A stretch of 64,000 bases of DNA from DATGZH01 sp035297265 (lineage in GTDB: Bacteria; Actinomycetota; Acidimicrobiia; Acidimicrobiales; RAAP-2): assembly GCA_035297265.1 (NCBI GenBank), contig DATGZH010000016.1:4392-68391 (forward strand). Direction: 5' to 3'. Position numbers and translations under genes: made by a program. The notes under the pieces were generated by a model. That model was not told where the DNA came from, ran no database searches, and worked only from the letters and a program-made list of their open reading frames with translations. Of this stretch, positions 10,209-17,851 are shown in pieces. The first letter of the stretch is position 1, and the number at the start of each line of letters is the position of its first letter.

Positions 10209-11414
10209 CTACGGACGAATGTTCGTCGGGGCGCGGCCGTCGGCGAGGTTGAAGAGGCGACGCACGTTGTCGCCGAGGAAGTTGGCGCGGTCGTCCTCCC
10301 GGAGTGTCCCGGCCAGCTCGTCGAGATCGGCGAGGTAGTCGGGCGTGTGGTCGGCGTGCGGGTAGTCCGAGGCCCACACGAAGTGCTCGCTGCCGAAGCG
10401 CTCAACCAGCTGAGCCACCGTGCCCTCGTCGGGGTCGCACGAGATGGTGCAGCGGGCCCGGAAGTAGTCGGACGGCTTCTCCTTGAGCGGCACGCTCTGC
10501 CCGATCGGGGTGTGCCCGTAGACGGCGTCCATGCGGTCGAGGTAGTGACCGATCCAGCCGCCGCCCGACTCGAGCACGAGGACCTTCAAGCGGGGGAAGC
10601 GGTCGAAGACGGCGAGGTCGAAGAGGGTCACGAACTGGTGCCGGACGCCCTCGGGTCCCCGGATGGCCTCGAGCAGCTGCAGCCGGCCCTTCGTCCATTC
10701 GCTCTGCCTGATCCGACGGTCCTTGGACCAGAGGGGCTCGAAGCCCGGATGGATGGCGAACACGACGTCGAGGTCCTGCGCCGCGGCGAAGACGGCGTCG
10801 TGGTCGCGGTGGCCGATGGCCCGGTGGGTGTGGGTGAAGGGGAGGACGAAGCCGCCGCGGGCCCCCTCGCCGACCGCCCGCTCCAGCTCTTTCGCCGCGG
10901 CGTCCGGGTCGGTGAGCGAGAGGTGGGCCGCCGGGACCAGGCGACCGCCGCTGTCGGCGCAGAACTCGCAGATCCAGCGGTTGTAGGCCCGGGTGTAGGC
11001 CTGGCTCAACTCGGGGTCGTCCAGCTCGGCCTCCCACAGGAGACCGAGGGTCGGGTAGAGGATGGCGGCGTCCAGCCCTTCGGCGTCGAGCAGCCGCACC
11101 CGCTCGGCCGGGTCCATGCTGCCGAAGGGCGCCTCGGTGACGTAGGTGCGGGCGGGGTCGAGGGCGATGCTCATGAGATCGGGGGCCCCCATGACGCCGA
11201 GGAGCGACGGCATGCCCTTTACGGTCATGACCGAGCGCTGGCCTCCGATCTCGAGCTCCTCCAGCCCGTCCTCGTCCGGGACGATCCGGAGAGCCCGGTC
11301 CCGGAACCCGGGCTCGAGGTAGCGGTCCCAGAGGTCGGGTGGCTCGAGCACATGGCCGTCGGCGTCGATCGCCCCCGAGTAGCTCAGTCGGTGGACGGCC
11401 GGTACGTCGGTCAC
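10209..11414 (-). CDS. Amidohydrolase family protein (amidohydrolase-2 / ACMSD-like)
   Basis: A 401-aa TIM-barrel metal-dependent hydrolase or decarboxylase. It shows DADGHVLEP near residue 14 (the metal-binding D-x-H strand of this family), FAIHPGF in the middle and the WASDYPHADH segment near the end, where an aspartate is the usual catalytic residue. The GTG at 11414 was chosen because the family motif begins just after it. It lies 7 bases after an unidentified gene (11422-12033), with a VOC gene upstream on the same strand. The group could be a small catabolic operon, but the substrate is unknown. Confidence 0.85.
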   Translation of the reverse strand: MTDVPAVHRLSYSGAIDADGHVLEPPDLWDRYLEPGFRDRALRIVPDEDGLEELEIGGQRSVMTVKGMPSLLGVMGAPDLMSIALDPARTYVTEAPFGSMDPAERVRLLDAEGLDAAILYPTLGLLWEAELDDPELSQAYTRAYNRWICEFCADSGGRLVPAAHLSLTDPDAAAKELERAVGEGARGGFVLPFTHTHRAIGHRDHDAVFAAAQDLDVVFAIHPGFEPLWSKDRRIRQSEWTKGRLQLLEAIRGPEGVRHQFVTLFDLAVFDRFPRLKVLVLESGGGWIGHYLDRMDAVYGHTPIGQSVPLKEKPSDYFRARCTISCDPDEGTVAQLVERFGSEHFVWASDYPHADHTPDYLADLDELAGTLREDDRANFLGDNVRRLFNLADGRAPTNIRP

Positions 11415-11421
11415 GGCAGGC

Positions 11422-12033
11422 TCAGTCGACGGTGATCTCGAGGTCTTCTTTGAAGTGCCGGTACTTCGAGGGCGGGAGGTACTCCTTCGGCACGTCCGCC
11501 GCACTGTCGTAGTAGCTCACCTCGAAGAGGTTGGACGAGAGCGTGCCCTCCTCGACGTCGACGCCGTAGAGCGTGAGCTCCTTGGCGTCGTTGAAGGCGT
11601 CCACCGGGTTGGTGCGCCCCTCGCGCAGGCGCTCGTAGTCGCCGAGCGAGATGCGTCCGGCGAGGACGTACTCGGCTCCGTCGGGTGAGACGCCGACGGC
11701 CCGGCCGAGCGCGGCGTGCGAGTGGCCGTCGTCGATGACGTAGACCGCGCTGTCGCCGGTGCCGAACGCCTCCCTGATGTGGGCGTGCGGGATGATCTGG
11801 GCGTGCCGGTGGAGCTTCAGGGCCCACAGCACCGGCGCCGGGATGTCGCCGCCCTCCGGCTCACCCGTCTCGAGGGGCGTCGACTCCTCCTGGCCGACGA
11901 AGGGCTCCTGCCCAAGGGTGGGGTCGTTGACGATGATGTCTCCCGGCTTGGGCCGCTCGGAGGTGACGGCCCGTCCGAACTCGTGCTCGTCGCCCGGCTC
12001 GTCGTTCTCGGTGACACTGGTCTCGTCAGGCAC
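11422..12033 (-). CDS. Unidentified acidic 203-aa protein
   Basis: I do not recognise a family. The N-terminal 60 residues are very acidic and low in structure (DETSVTENDEPGDEHEFG). The remainder has predicted-looking strands and several histidines (LKLHRHAQIIPHAHIREAF and DDGHSHAALG), which could bind metal. No signal peptide or membrane helix is visible. It is 7 bases before the amidohydrolase gene and in the same direction, so a shared role is likely. The start is a GTG with a modest AAGG upstream. It is real by codon pattern and context. Confidence 0.65.
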   Translation of the reverse strand: MPDETSVTENDEPGDEHEFGRAVTSERPKPGDIIVNDPTLGQEPFVGQEESTPLETGEPEGGDIPAPVLWALKLHRHAQIIPHAHIREAFGTGDSAVYVIDDGHSHAALGRAVGVSPDGAEYVLAGRISLGDYERLREGRTNPVDAFNDAKELTLYGVDVEEGTLSSNLFEVSYYDSAADVPKEYLPPSKYRHFKEDLEITVD

Positions 12034-12081
12034 GGGGCCGACCTTAACCGCCGTCCGAAGCGGCTGGCGGCGGGCCGGTGA

Positions 12082-12498
12082 TCAGGTCGGACGCTGGCGG
12101 ATCAGCTCGATCTGGTTGCCGTCGGGGTCGCAGACGATGGCCACCGGCACCCCGGGGCGGTACTCGAACGGCGGTCGCGGCACCTCGCAGCCGGCGGCCT
12201 GGCAGCGCTCCACCCGGCCGAGGACGTCGTCGACCCGCAGCGTCAGGTAGCGCAGGCCGGAGGCCCCGCCGGTGAGACCGCCCGGCGGGTTGGCCAGGGC
12301 CGGCGCCTCTTTCCCTGCCAGGAGCTTGATGACCGTGTCGGCGAGGCGGTAGCGCTCCATCACCATGCCCGGCAGCTGCATCTGGCCGACGTACTCGAGG
12401 CCGAGCACGTCGCCGTAGAAGTGCATCATCGGTCCGAGGTCGCGCACGACGACCCCGACCTCGACCGTCCCGGTCACGATCTCCTGCGGGTCCGACAC
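12082..12498 (-). CDS. VOC (glyoxalase/bleomycin-resistance fold) family protein
   Basis: A 138-aa single VOC domain pair of beta-alpha-beta-beta-beta modules. It opens with VEVGVVVRDLGPMMHFYGDV, typical of the first module, and ends with VCDPDGNQIELIR, in which the Glu usually binds metal. The members catalyse metal-assisted isomerisation, epimerisation or dioxygenation, so the exact reaction is open. The GTG start at 12498 is backed by a perfect GGAGGT 6 bases upstream (12505-12510). It is followed by the unidentified gene and the amidohydrolase. Confidence 0.85.
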   Translation of the reverse strand: MSDPQEIVTGTVEVGVVVRDLGPMMHFYGDVLGLEYVGQMQLPGMVMERYRLADTVIKLLAGKEAPALANPPGGLTGGASGLRYLTLRVDDVLGRVERCQAAGCEVPRPPFEYRPGVPVAIVCDPDGNQIELIRQRPT

Positions 12499-12547
12499 CG
12501 GCTCACCTCCTTCGTGCTGGTCAGTGGAGTATGGCCCGTCGGGCTCC

Positions 12548-14869
12548 TTAGAGGACGTGGCGCCGCTGCAGGACCTGGAAGCTCACCCAGCCCGGGAGGA
12601 TGGGCAGCCAGAACGTGGCCACCCGGAAGAGCAGGACGGCGGGCACGGCCTCGTGGCCCGGGATGCCGATGGCGGTGAGGCCGGCCACGAGGACCGCTTC
12701 CACCGCGCCGATGCCGCCCGGCGTCGGGGCGATCGAGCCCACGGAGTTGCCGGCCAGGTAGACGACGGCGGTGGCCAGCGTGGGCGGGTGGGCGCCCACC
12801 GCATGCAGGCAGGCGATGAGGGCGACCACGTAGCTGACGCTGAGGAGGAGGTTGCCGCCGACGCCGACGGCGAGCCGCCACGGCTGGGAGAGGACGGCGA
12901 GCAGCCGGGGCCACGCCGCCTGGACCCGGGGCCACACGACGTCGATGACCCGGCGTCGGACGAAGGGGATGGCGGCGAGGATCCCGACGACGATGATCGT
13001 CGCCCCGAGGACGGCGAGCACGCGCGGCCCGGGGAGCACCTTCAGATGGATGCCGGTCCCGGTGAGGATGCCCATGACGAGGAGGAGGACCACGGTCGTG
13101 ACGACGCTCGTCACCTGGGACACCGCGATGCAGCCGGTGGCCGTCGCCGCGTCCACGTCGGAGCGCAGGAGGTAGCGCAGGTTGACGGTGACTTGGCCCA
13201 CCGTGGGCGGCGTGACGAGGCCGACGAACGCCGTGGCCACCTCCACCGCGGTCGTGCGCAAGAGACGCAGCCGCACGGGGGTGAAGGCCTCGAGGTTGAT
13301 GGCCGCGCCGAGGTAGGTGGCGGCGGAGGCCACGATGGCCACGAACAGCCAGAACGGCTGGGCGTCCCGCAGGGTCTTCACGAGGTTGATACTCGTGAAC
13401 TGGCCGATCACGAGGTAGGCGGCGAAGGTCACCGCCACCGCGGTGATGACGTCGCGAACCCGGAACCGTCCCAGTTGGACCTCGGGCACCTCGGCCAGCT
13501 GCGGCTCCTCGCCGAGCAGCTGGGTCCGCAGCTCGGAGAGGAGCGGTCGGGCCTGGCGCATGGCCCGCCGGCCCAGCGAGGCGAGGGCGAGGGGCTGCAG
13601 CGTGGCCGCCACCAGCTGCTCGTCGACCGGGCCGTAGCCGGCCCGCATGGCGGCCACCGCCCGGTCGGCGCCGACCGCCCCGCCGACCGCCACCAGGAGC
13701 TGGGCCACGTCCACCCGCCGTACCGTGTCCGCCGCGGCCACGGCGGCGTTGGCGTAGTCACGGAAGGCGATGCGGCCCGACGAGATCACCACGTCGTCGG
13801 GACCGAGCCGACGGTGGGCCACGCCCACCCGGTGGAGGCGGGCGAGCGTGGCGAAGGCCTCGGCGAGCTCCCCGTCGGACGGCTCGGTGGCCATCAGCGG
13901 CTTGGCCTCGAGCTCCTCTCTCGCCAGGACGACCACCCCGTCCTCCAGCTCGGCCAGGAGGACCACGGCCCCGACGGGCACCCCGGCGCTCGCCGCCACG
14001 TAGCTGGCGAGGGCTTCGTGCTCCATGCGGCCCCGGGTGGTGATCGGGAGGCGGCCGGTCACCTCGGTGCGCAGGCGGGCCATGTTCCAGAGGCGCCGGG
14101 TCAGGTTGAGGCCCTGGACGTCGGGACCGACGGCCCGCACCGCCAGCCGTCGGCCGTCCGTGAGCGTGGCCGAGAAGACCTGGCGGCGGTCGGGCAGCTC
14201 CTCCACCCGCTGGACGTAGAGGCCCACGCCTTCGAGGGCCTGGCGGACCTCGTAGGCGCTGAAGCGCCGGGAGGAGGCGCCGAGGATGAGGCGGGCGGTG
14301 AGCCCGAAGGCCCAGCCGGCGAGGACCACCACCGCCGCACCCGACGGGGTGATCGTGCCCAGCGCCAGCTGGGCCAGGAGGAGGACGACGAGGGCGACGG
14401 CCGACCGGTTGAACCAGCTGCGGTGGTGCCCGACGTCGCCGCCGGTGAGCGAGGCAACGATGACGGTGTTGGCGGCCATCGTGGAGCCGTCGCTATGGCC
14501 GAGAAGGCCCACCTCCAGCCCGCTCGACGAGTGGTTGAGCGCGGTGACCACGACCCCCATGACGAGCCCGGCCATGCCGGCGGCGAGCGCGGCGTTGACC
14601 GCGTCCTTCCGCCGGTTGAGCAGGAGGATGACGAAGTAGACGACGGCCAGCCCGATGGTGGCGACCAGCGCCACGGTGTCGACGGCCACGACGACGGCGT
14701 GGGCGAAGTGCGACAGCCCGCTCGAGATGTCCCGGTTGAGCTCCCGGGTGCCGGCCGGCAGGCCGGCGGTGAGCGCCAGGATCAGCACGAGCCCGGCCAG
14801 GCTGGCCACCAGGCGCAGGACGTCGACCGGGCGGCGAAGCCGCGCCGTGGGCGTCGGCGCGGTGGTCAC
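12548..14869 (-). CDS. Flippase-like (LPG-synthase TM/YbhN type) membrane protein with pseudokinase-like domain
   Basis: A 773-aa polytopic membrane protein in three parts. Residues about 15-195 hold several membrane helices. Residues about 210-440 look like a degenerate kinase or phosphotransferase lobe: ARLHRVGVAHRRLGPDDV (His352) sits where HRD would be, with Arg354 replacing the catalytic Asp, and IAFRDYAN sits where DFG would be. Residues about 470-770 hold the flippase-like domain with PTPGGIGAVEAVLVAGL, a hallmark of the YbhN/UPF0104 and MprF transmembrane family. The role may be lipid or lipid-linked precursor translocation controlled by the soluble domain; that is inference. GTG start. 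Confidence 0.8.
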   Translation of the reverse strand: MTTAPTPTARLRRPVDVLRLVASLAGLVLILALTAGLPAGTRELNRDISSGLSHFAHAVVVAVDTVALVATIGLAVVYFVILLLNRRKDAVNAALAAGMAGLVMGVVVTALNHSSSGLEVGLLGHSDGSTMAANTVIVASLTGGDVGHHRSWFNRSAVALVVLLLAQLALGTITPSGAAVVVLAGWAFGLTARLILGASSRRFSAYEVRQALEGVGLYVQRVEELPDRRQVFSATLTDGRRLAVRAVGPDVQGLNLTRRLWNMARLRTEVTGRLPITTRGRMEHEALASYVAASAGVPVGAVVLLAELEDGVVVLAREELEAKPLMATEPSDGELAEAFATLARLHRVGVAHRRLGPDDVVISSGRIAFRDYANAAVAAADTVRRVDVAQLLVAVGGAVGADRAVAAMRAGYGPVDEQLVAATLQPLALASLGRRAMRQARPLLSELRTQLLGEEPQLAEVPEVQLGRFRVRDVITAVAVTFAAYLVIGQFTSINLVKTLRDAQPFWLFVAIVASAATYLGAAINLEAFTPVRLRLLRTTAVEVATAFVGLVTPPTVGQVTVNLRYLLRSDVDAATATGCIAVSQVTSVVTTVVLLLVMGILTGTGIHLKVLPGPRVLAVLGATIIVVGILAAIPFVRRRVIDVVWPRVQAAWPRLLAVLSQPWRLAVGVGGNLLLSVSYVVALIACLHAVGAHPPTLATAVVYLAGNSVGSIAPTPGGIGAVEAVLVAGLTAIGIPGHEAVPAVLLFRVATFWLPILPGWVSFQVLQRRHVL

Positions 14870-14990
14870 CGTGGACCGGGCCGAGACGGACGTCCGAGGC
14901 GCACCGCGGGATCATGGCATGGCCGGCGCCTCGGCCGTCGGTGGGTCGGGCCAGCTCAGCACGGTCAGGTGCGGCCGGCGGCCTCGGTCG

Positions 14991-15515
14991 TCAGTCGAAC
15001 GCCGCCACGTACCGCTGGTGGACGGCGTCCCACCGCCCGCGGGGCCACCGGGGCCAGTCCACCGCTCGCCCGTCGAGCGCCTCGGCGAGGAAGTCGAGGT
15101 GCACGTGCCAGCCGGCCTGGGTGATCGGCACCATGGGACCCTTCGCCTCGGGGGAGGTGGTGAAGACGAGCCGCGTGCCGCCGTGCTCCTCGGCGAGCTC
15201 GAAGCGGATCGGCCCGTGGAGGTCAGTGTCGAGCGCCAGCAGGCGCGGCGGGTCGAGCTCGACGATCGTGCCGTGCAGCTCCACCGTCTCGTCGCCGGTG
15301 TTGAGCCACCGCACGTCGAAGCGCCCGCCGGCGGCGAGCTCGACGGTGGCCGCACCCCACCAGGCCACGAGCTCGCCGGGGTCGGTGATGGCCGCCCAGA
15401 CCCGTTCCGGTGGGTGGTCGAGGTGGCGCACGAAGCGGAGCTCGTAGCGACCGCGGCGGAGGGAGACGGACCCGAGGTCGGGCTCAGACCGGGTTATCGT
15501 CGCCTCCCTCGGCAC
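14991..15515 (-). CDS. SRPBCC / AHSA1-family protein
   Basis: A 174-aa helix-grip protein of the activator-of-Hsp90 homologue (AHSA1/polyketide cyclase-like) family. The family pattern is clear: RHLDHPPERVWAAITDPGEL near residue 30, WWGAATVELAAGGRFDVRW near 50 and a C-terminal helix with the GWHVHLDFLAEAL motif near 138. Such proteins bind small hydrophobic ligands and are very often encoded next to an ArsR regulator, as here. Its GTG start lies inside the end of the regulator gene (32-base overlap), which suggests translational coupling. Confidence 0.85.
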   Translation of the reverse strand: MPREATITRSEPDLGSVSLRRGRYELRFVRHLDHPPERVWAAITDPGELVAWWGAATVELAAGGRFDVRWLNTGDETVELHGTIVELDPPRLLALDTDLHGPIRFELAEEHGGTRLVFTTSPEAKGPMVPITQAGWHVHLDFLAEALDGRAVDWPRWPRGRWDAVHQRYVAAFD

Positions 15516-15816
15516 CGACCTGGCCGAGGTGGCGGTCGAGCGCGTCCAGATGGCCGGCCCACAGTTCCCGGTACGGGGTGAGCCAGGCGTCCACCTCGGC
15601 CAGCGGCGCCGGCCGGAGCCGGTACCACCGGCGCTGGGCCTGACGCTCGGTCTGGACGAGACCGGCCTCCCGGAGCACCCGGAGGTGCTGGCTCACGCCG
15701 GGCTGGCTCAGACCGAGGAGGGTCACGAGCTCACCCACCGACCGCGGGCGTTCCCGGAGGAGGTCGAGGATGCGCCGCCGTCGGGGCTCAGCCAACACGT
15801 CGAACGTCGAGAGCAC
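15484..15816 (-). CDS. ArsR-family transcriptional regulator
   Basis: A 110-aa winged-helix repressor. It begins STFDVLAEPRRRRILDLLRE and has the recognition helix LLGLSQPGVSQHLRVLREAGL, both typical of the SRPBCC-associated ArsR subgroup. No metal-binding cysteines are present, so it likely senses something other than a heavy metal. It overlaps the SRPBCC gene and reads away from the DDN-type reductase gene. Palindromes in the divergent spacer are good candidates for its own operator. Confidence 0.9.
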   Translation of the reverse strand: MLSTFDVLAEPRRRRILDLLRERPRSVGELVTLLGLSQPGVSQHLRVLREAGLVQTERQAQRRWYRLRPAPLAEVDAWLTPYRELWAGHLDALDRHLGQVGAEGGDDNPV

Positions 15817-15846
15817 CCGGACTACATTACCGTACCTTTATATAAG

Positions 15847-15872
15847 CTATCGACGATAGATAGCGGATCCGC
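15847..15872. promoter_or_regulatory. Palindromic candidate ArsR operator
   Basis: A perfect 13-base palindrome CTATCG-A-CGATAG (15847-15859) is followed by the perfect 10-base palindrome GCGGATCCGC (15863-15872). They lie 31-56 bases upstream of the ArsR start, beside an AT-rich TTTATATAAG stretch that could hold its promoter. Position and symmetry fit an autoregulatory site; binding is inferred. Confidence 0.5.
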
Positions 15873-15936
15873 CGTTGCCGGCATCTCGGCAGCGGGGGCA
15901 GAGAGCTTGACAGGCGGGAGGCGATAGGAGATCATA

Positions 15937-15966
15937 GATCTGAAGCGAGAGCATTGCTCTCAGATC
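15937..15966 (+). promoter_or_regulatory. Inverted repeat just upstream of the DDN-type reductase RBS
   Basis: GAGAGCA-T-TGCTCTC (15947-15961) is a perfect 15-base palindrome, and GATCTGA (15937-15943) pairs with TCAGATC (15960-15966) around a shortened form of it. The element ends right at the GAGGAGGA ribosome-binding site. It may be an operator (DNA) or a leader hairpin (RNA) affecting translation. Confidence 0.5.
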
Positions 15967-15979
15967 GAGGAGGATCCCC

Positions 15980-16444
15980 ATGAGCGCCGACCAGCAGCCC
16001 GCCCGTTACGTCGAGCCCGACCGGTGGACCCGCCGGCTGCTGAACCCGGCCGTGGCCTGGCTCACCCGCCGCGGCCTCTCGGTCTACGGCTCGCGGGTGC
16101 TGGCGGTGCGGAGCCGCACGAGCGGCGAGTGGCGCACCACCCCGGTCAACCTGCTCACCGTCGACGGCGAGCGCTATCTCGTGGCCCCGCGCGGCGAGAC
16201 CCAGTGGGTCCGCAACCTCCGGGCCACCGGGTCGGGCGAGCTCCGGGTGGGCCACCGGGTCGAGGCCTTCGCGGCCGACGAGGTGGACGACACGGCCAAG
16301 CCCCCGCTCCTGCGGGCCTACCTCCGCCGCTGGCGCTTCGAGGTGAAGACGTTCTTCGCCGGCGTCGGCCCCGAGGCGACCGACGAGGAGCTGCGCCGGA
16401 TCGCCGAGGGCTACCCGGTGTTCGTCGTGCGCCCCGCCGCCTGA
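15980..16444 (+). CDS. DDN-type nitroreductase family, deazaflavin (F420)-dependent reductase
   Basis: A 154-aa split-barrel protein related to mycobacterial Ddn (Rv3547). The N-terminal NPAVAWLTRRGLSVYGSRVL and the VRSRTSGEWRTTPVNLL strand are the family's cofactor-side motif, with RGETQWVRNLRATG following. Members reduce quinones or other substrates with reduced F420. The ATG is 6-7 bases after a strong GAGGAGGA. It is transcribed away from the ArsR regulator gene, which might control it. The next gene follows after 24 bases in the same direction. Confidence 0.85.
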   Translation: MSADQQPARYVEPDRWTRRLLNPAVAWLTRRGLSVYGSRVLAVRSRTSGEWRTTPVNLLTVDGERYLVAPRGETQWVRNLRATGSGELRVGHRVEAFAADEVDDTAKPPLLRAYLRRWRFEVKTFFAGVGPEATDEELRRIAEGYPVFVVRPAA

Positions 16445-16468
16445 CCGTCCTCGCGCGAGGATCGGGCG

Positions 16469-17851
16469 GTGCCCGGACCGGAGCTCCTCGACGAGCTGCG
16501 GGCGGTGGTCGGGCCGTCCCACCTGCTCGTCGACGCCGACCTGGTTGCCGGCTACGCCGTCGACTGGACCGGACGCTTCTGCGGCGCCACCCCCGCCGTC
16601 GTCCGGCCGGGGACGACCGACGAGGTGGCCGACGTGCTCGCTGCCTGCCGCCGCCACGGCGCGGCGCTCACGCCGCAGGGCGGCAACACCGGCCTCGTCG
16701 GCGGGGGCGTCCCGCTGCACGGTGAGGTGGTGCTGAGCCTCCGCCGGCTCGACGAGCTCGGGGCGGTGGACCCGGTGGCCGGCCAGGTCACCGCGGGGGC
16801 CGGTGTCATCCTGGCCGAGGTGCAGCGGGCCGCCGCCGCCGCCGGCTGGGCCTACGGCATCGACATGGCCAGCCGGGACAGCGCCACGGTCGGCGGCACG
16901 GTGGCCACGAACGCCGGCGGCCTGCGGGTCCTCCGCTACGGCGACACCCGGGCCCAGCTCCTGGGGGTCGAGGCCGTGCTCGGCACCGGGGCGGTGGTCT
17001 CGCATCTCGGGGGCCTGCTCAAGGACAACACCGGTTACCACCTCCCCTCGCTCCTGTGCGGCAGCGAGGGCACCCTCGGCGTGGTGACCGCGGCCCGTCT
17101 GCGCCTCGTGCCGCCGGCCGCGGCGCGCGTCGTCGCCCTCGTGGCCTTCGACGAGGTGGCCCCGGCCATCCGGGCCGCCGGGCGGCTGCGTCGGGACCTC
17201 CCCCCGCTCGACGCCGCGGAGTTCTTCCTCGCCGACGGGCTGGCGCTGGTCCGGGAGGTGACGGGGGCGGCCGCCCCCTTCGAGGCGGACCACGCCGCCT
17301 ACCTCCTGGTCGAGGCGGCGGCGGCGGCGGACCCGACCGACGCGCTGGGCGCAGCGGTCGCCTCGCTCGACGGCGTGGCCGACGTGGCGGTGGCCGCCGG
17401 CACGAGGCGGGCGGCCGAGCTCTGGCGCTACCGCGAGGCCCACACCGAGGCCATCCACACCCTGGGCCCGCCGCACAAGCTCGACGTGACCCTGCCCCAG
17501 GACGAGCTGGCCCGCTTCGTGGCCGACGTGCCGGGCGCCGTGGCGGCCCGGGCGCCGAACGCCCGCTGCTGGCTCTTCGGCCACGCCGCCGACGGGAACG
17601 TCCACGTCAACGTGACGGGGGTGCCGGTCGACGACGACGCGGTCGACGACGCGGTGCTCACGCTGGCCGCGGCGCGGGGCGGGAGCATCAGCGCCGAGCA
17701 CGGCATCGGCGTGGCCAAGCGCCGCTGGTTGGCCGCCAACCGCAGCCCGGCCGAGCTCGAGACCTTCGCCGGGCTGAAGCGGGCGCTCGATCCCGACGGG
17801 GTGCTGAACCCCCACGTCCTCCTGCCGGGGCCGCTCCCCGCTAGGCCGTGA
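16469..17851 (+). CDS. FAD-binding oxidoreductase, GlcD / D-2-hydroxyacid dehydrogenase type
   Basis: A 460-aa flavoprotein. The PCMH-type FAD fold includes GAALTPQGGNTGLVGGGVP near residue 70 and MASRDSATVGGTVATNAGG near 135. The C-terminal FAD-oxidase lobe includes HAADGNVHVN near 371 and ISAEHGIGVAKRRW near 409, the hallmark of the glycolate/D-lactate/D-2-hydroxyglutarate dehydrogenase family. It oxidises a 2-hydroxyacid to the 2-oxoacid, with the electron acceptor unknown. The GTG start lies 24 bases after the DDN-type gene. Its end overlaps the convergent murD2 gene by 11 bases. Confidence 0.9.
   Translation: MPGPELLDELRAVVGPSHLLVDADLVAGYAVDWTGRFCGATPAVVRPGTTDEVADVLAACRRHGAALTPQGGNTGLVGGGVPLHGEVVLSLRRLDELGAVDPVAGQVTAGAGVILAEVQRAAAAAGWAYGIDMASRDSATVGGTVATNAGGLRVLRYGDTRAQLLGVEAVLGTGAVVSHLGGLLKDNTGYHLPSLLCGSEGTLGVVTAARLRLVPPAAARVVALVAFDEVAPAIRAAGRLRRDLPPLDAAEFFLADGLALVREVTGAAAPFEADHAAYLLVEAAAAADPTDALGAAVASLDGVADVAVAAGTRRAAELWRYREAHTEAIHTLGPPHKLDVTLPQDELARFVADVPGAVAARAPNARCWLFGHAADGNVHVNVTGVPVDDDAVDDAVLTLAAARGGSISAEHGIGVAKRRWLAANRSPAELETFAGLKRALDPDGVLNPHVLLPGPLPARP

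Noticed and set aside
12524..15124. An open frame of over 860 codons on the plus strand
   Set aside because: It is antisense to the flippase-like, SRPBCC and VOC genes, has a low-complexity His/Asp/Gly/Arg composition and no family resemblance. Long antisense frames are expected at this GC content.
15932..17815. An open frame of about 630 codons on the minus strand
   Set aside because: Antisense shadow of the DDN-type and FAD-oxidase genes.
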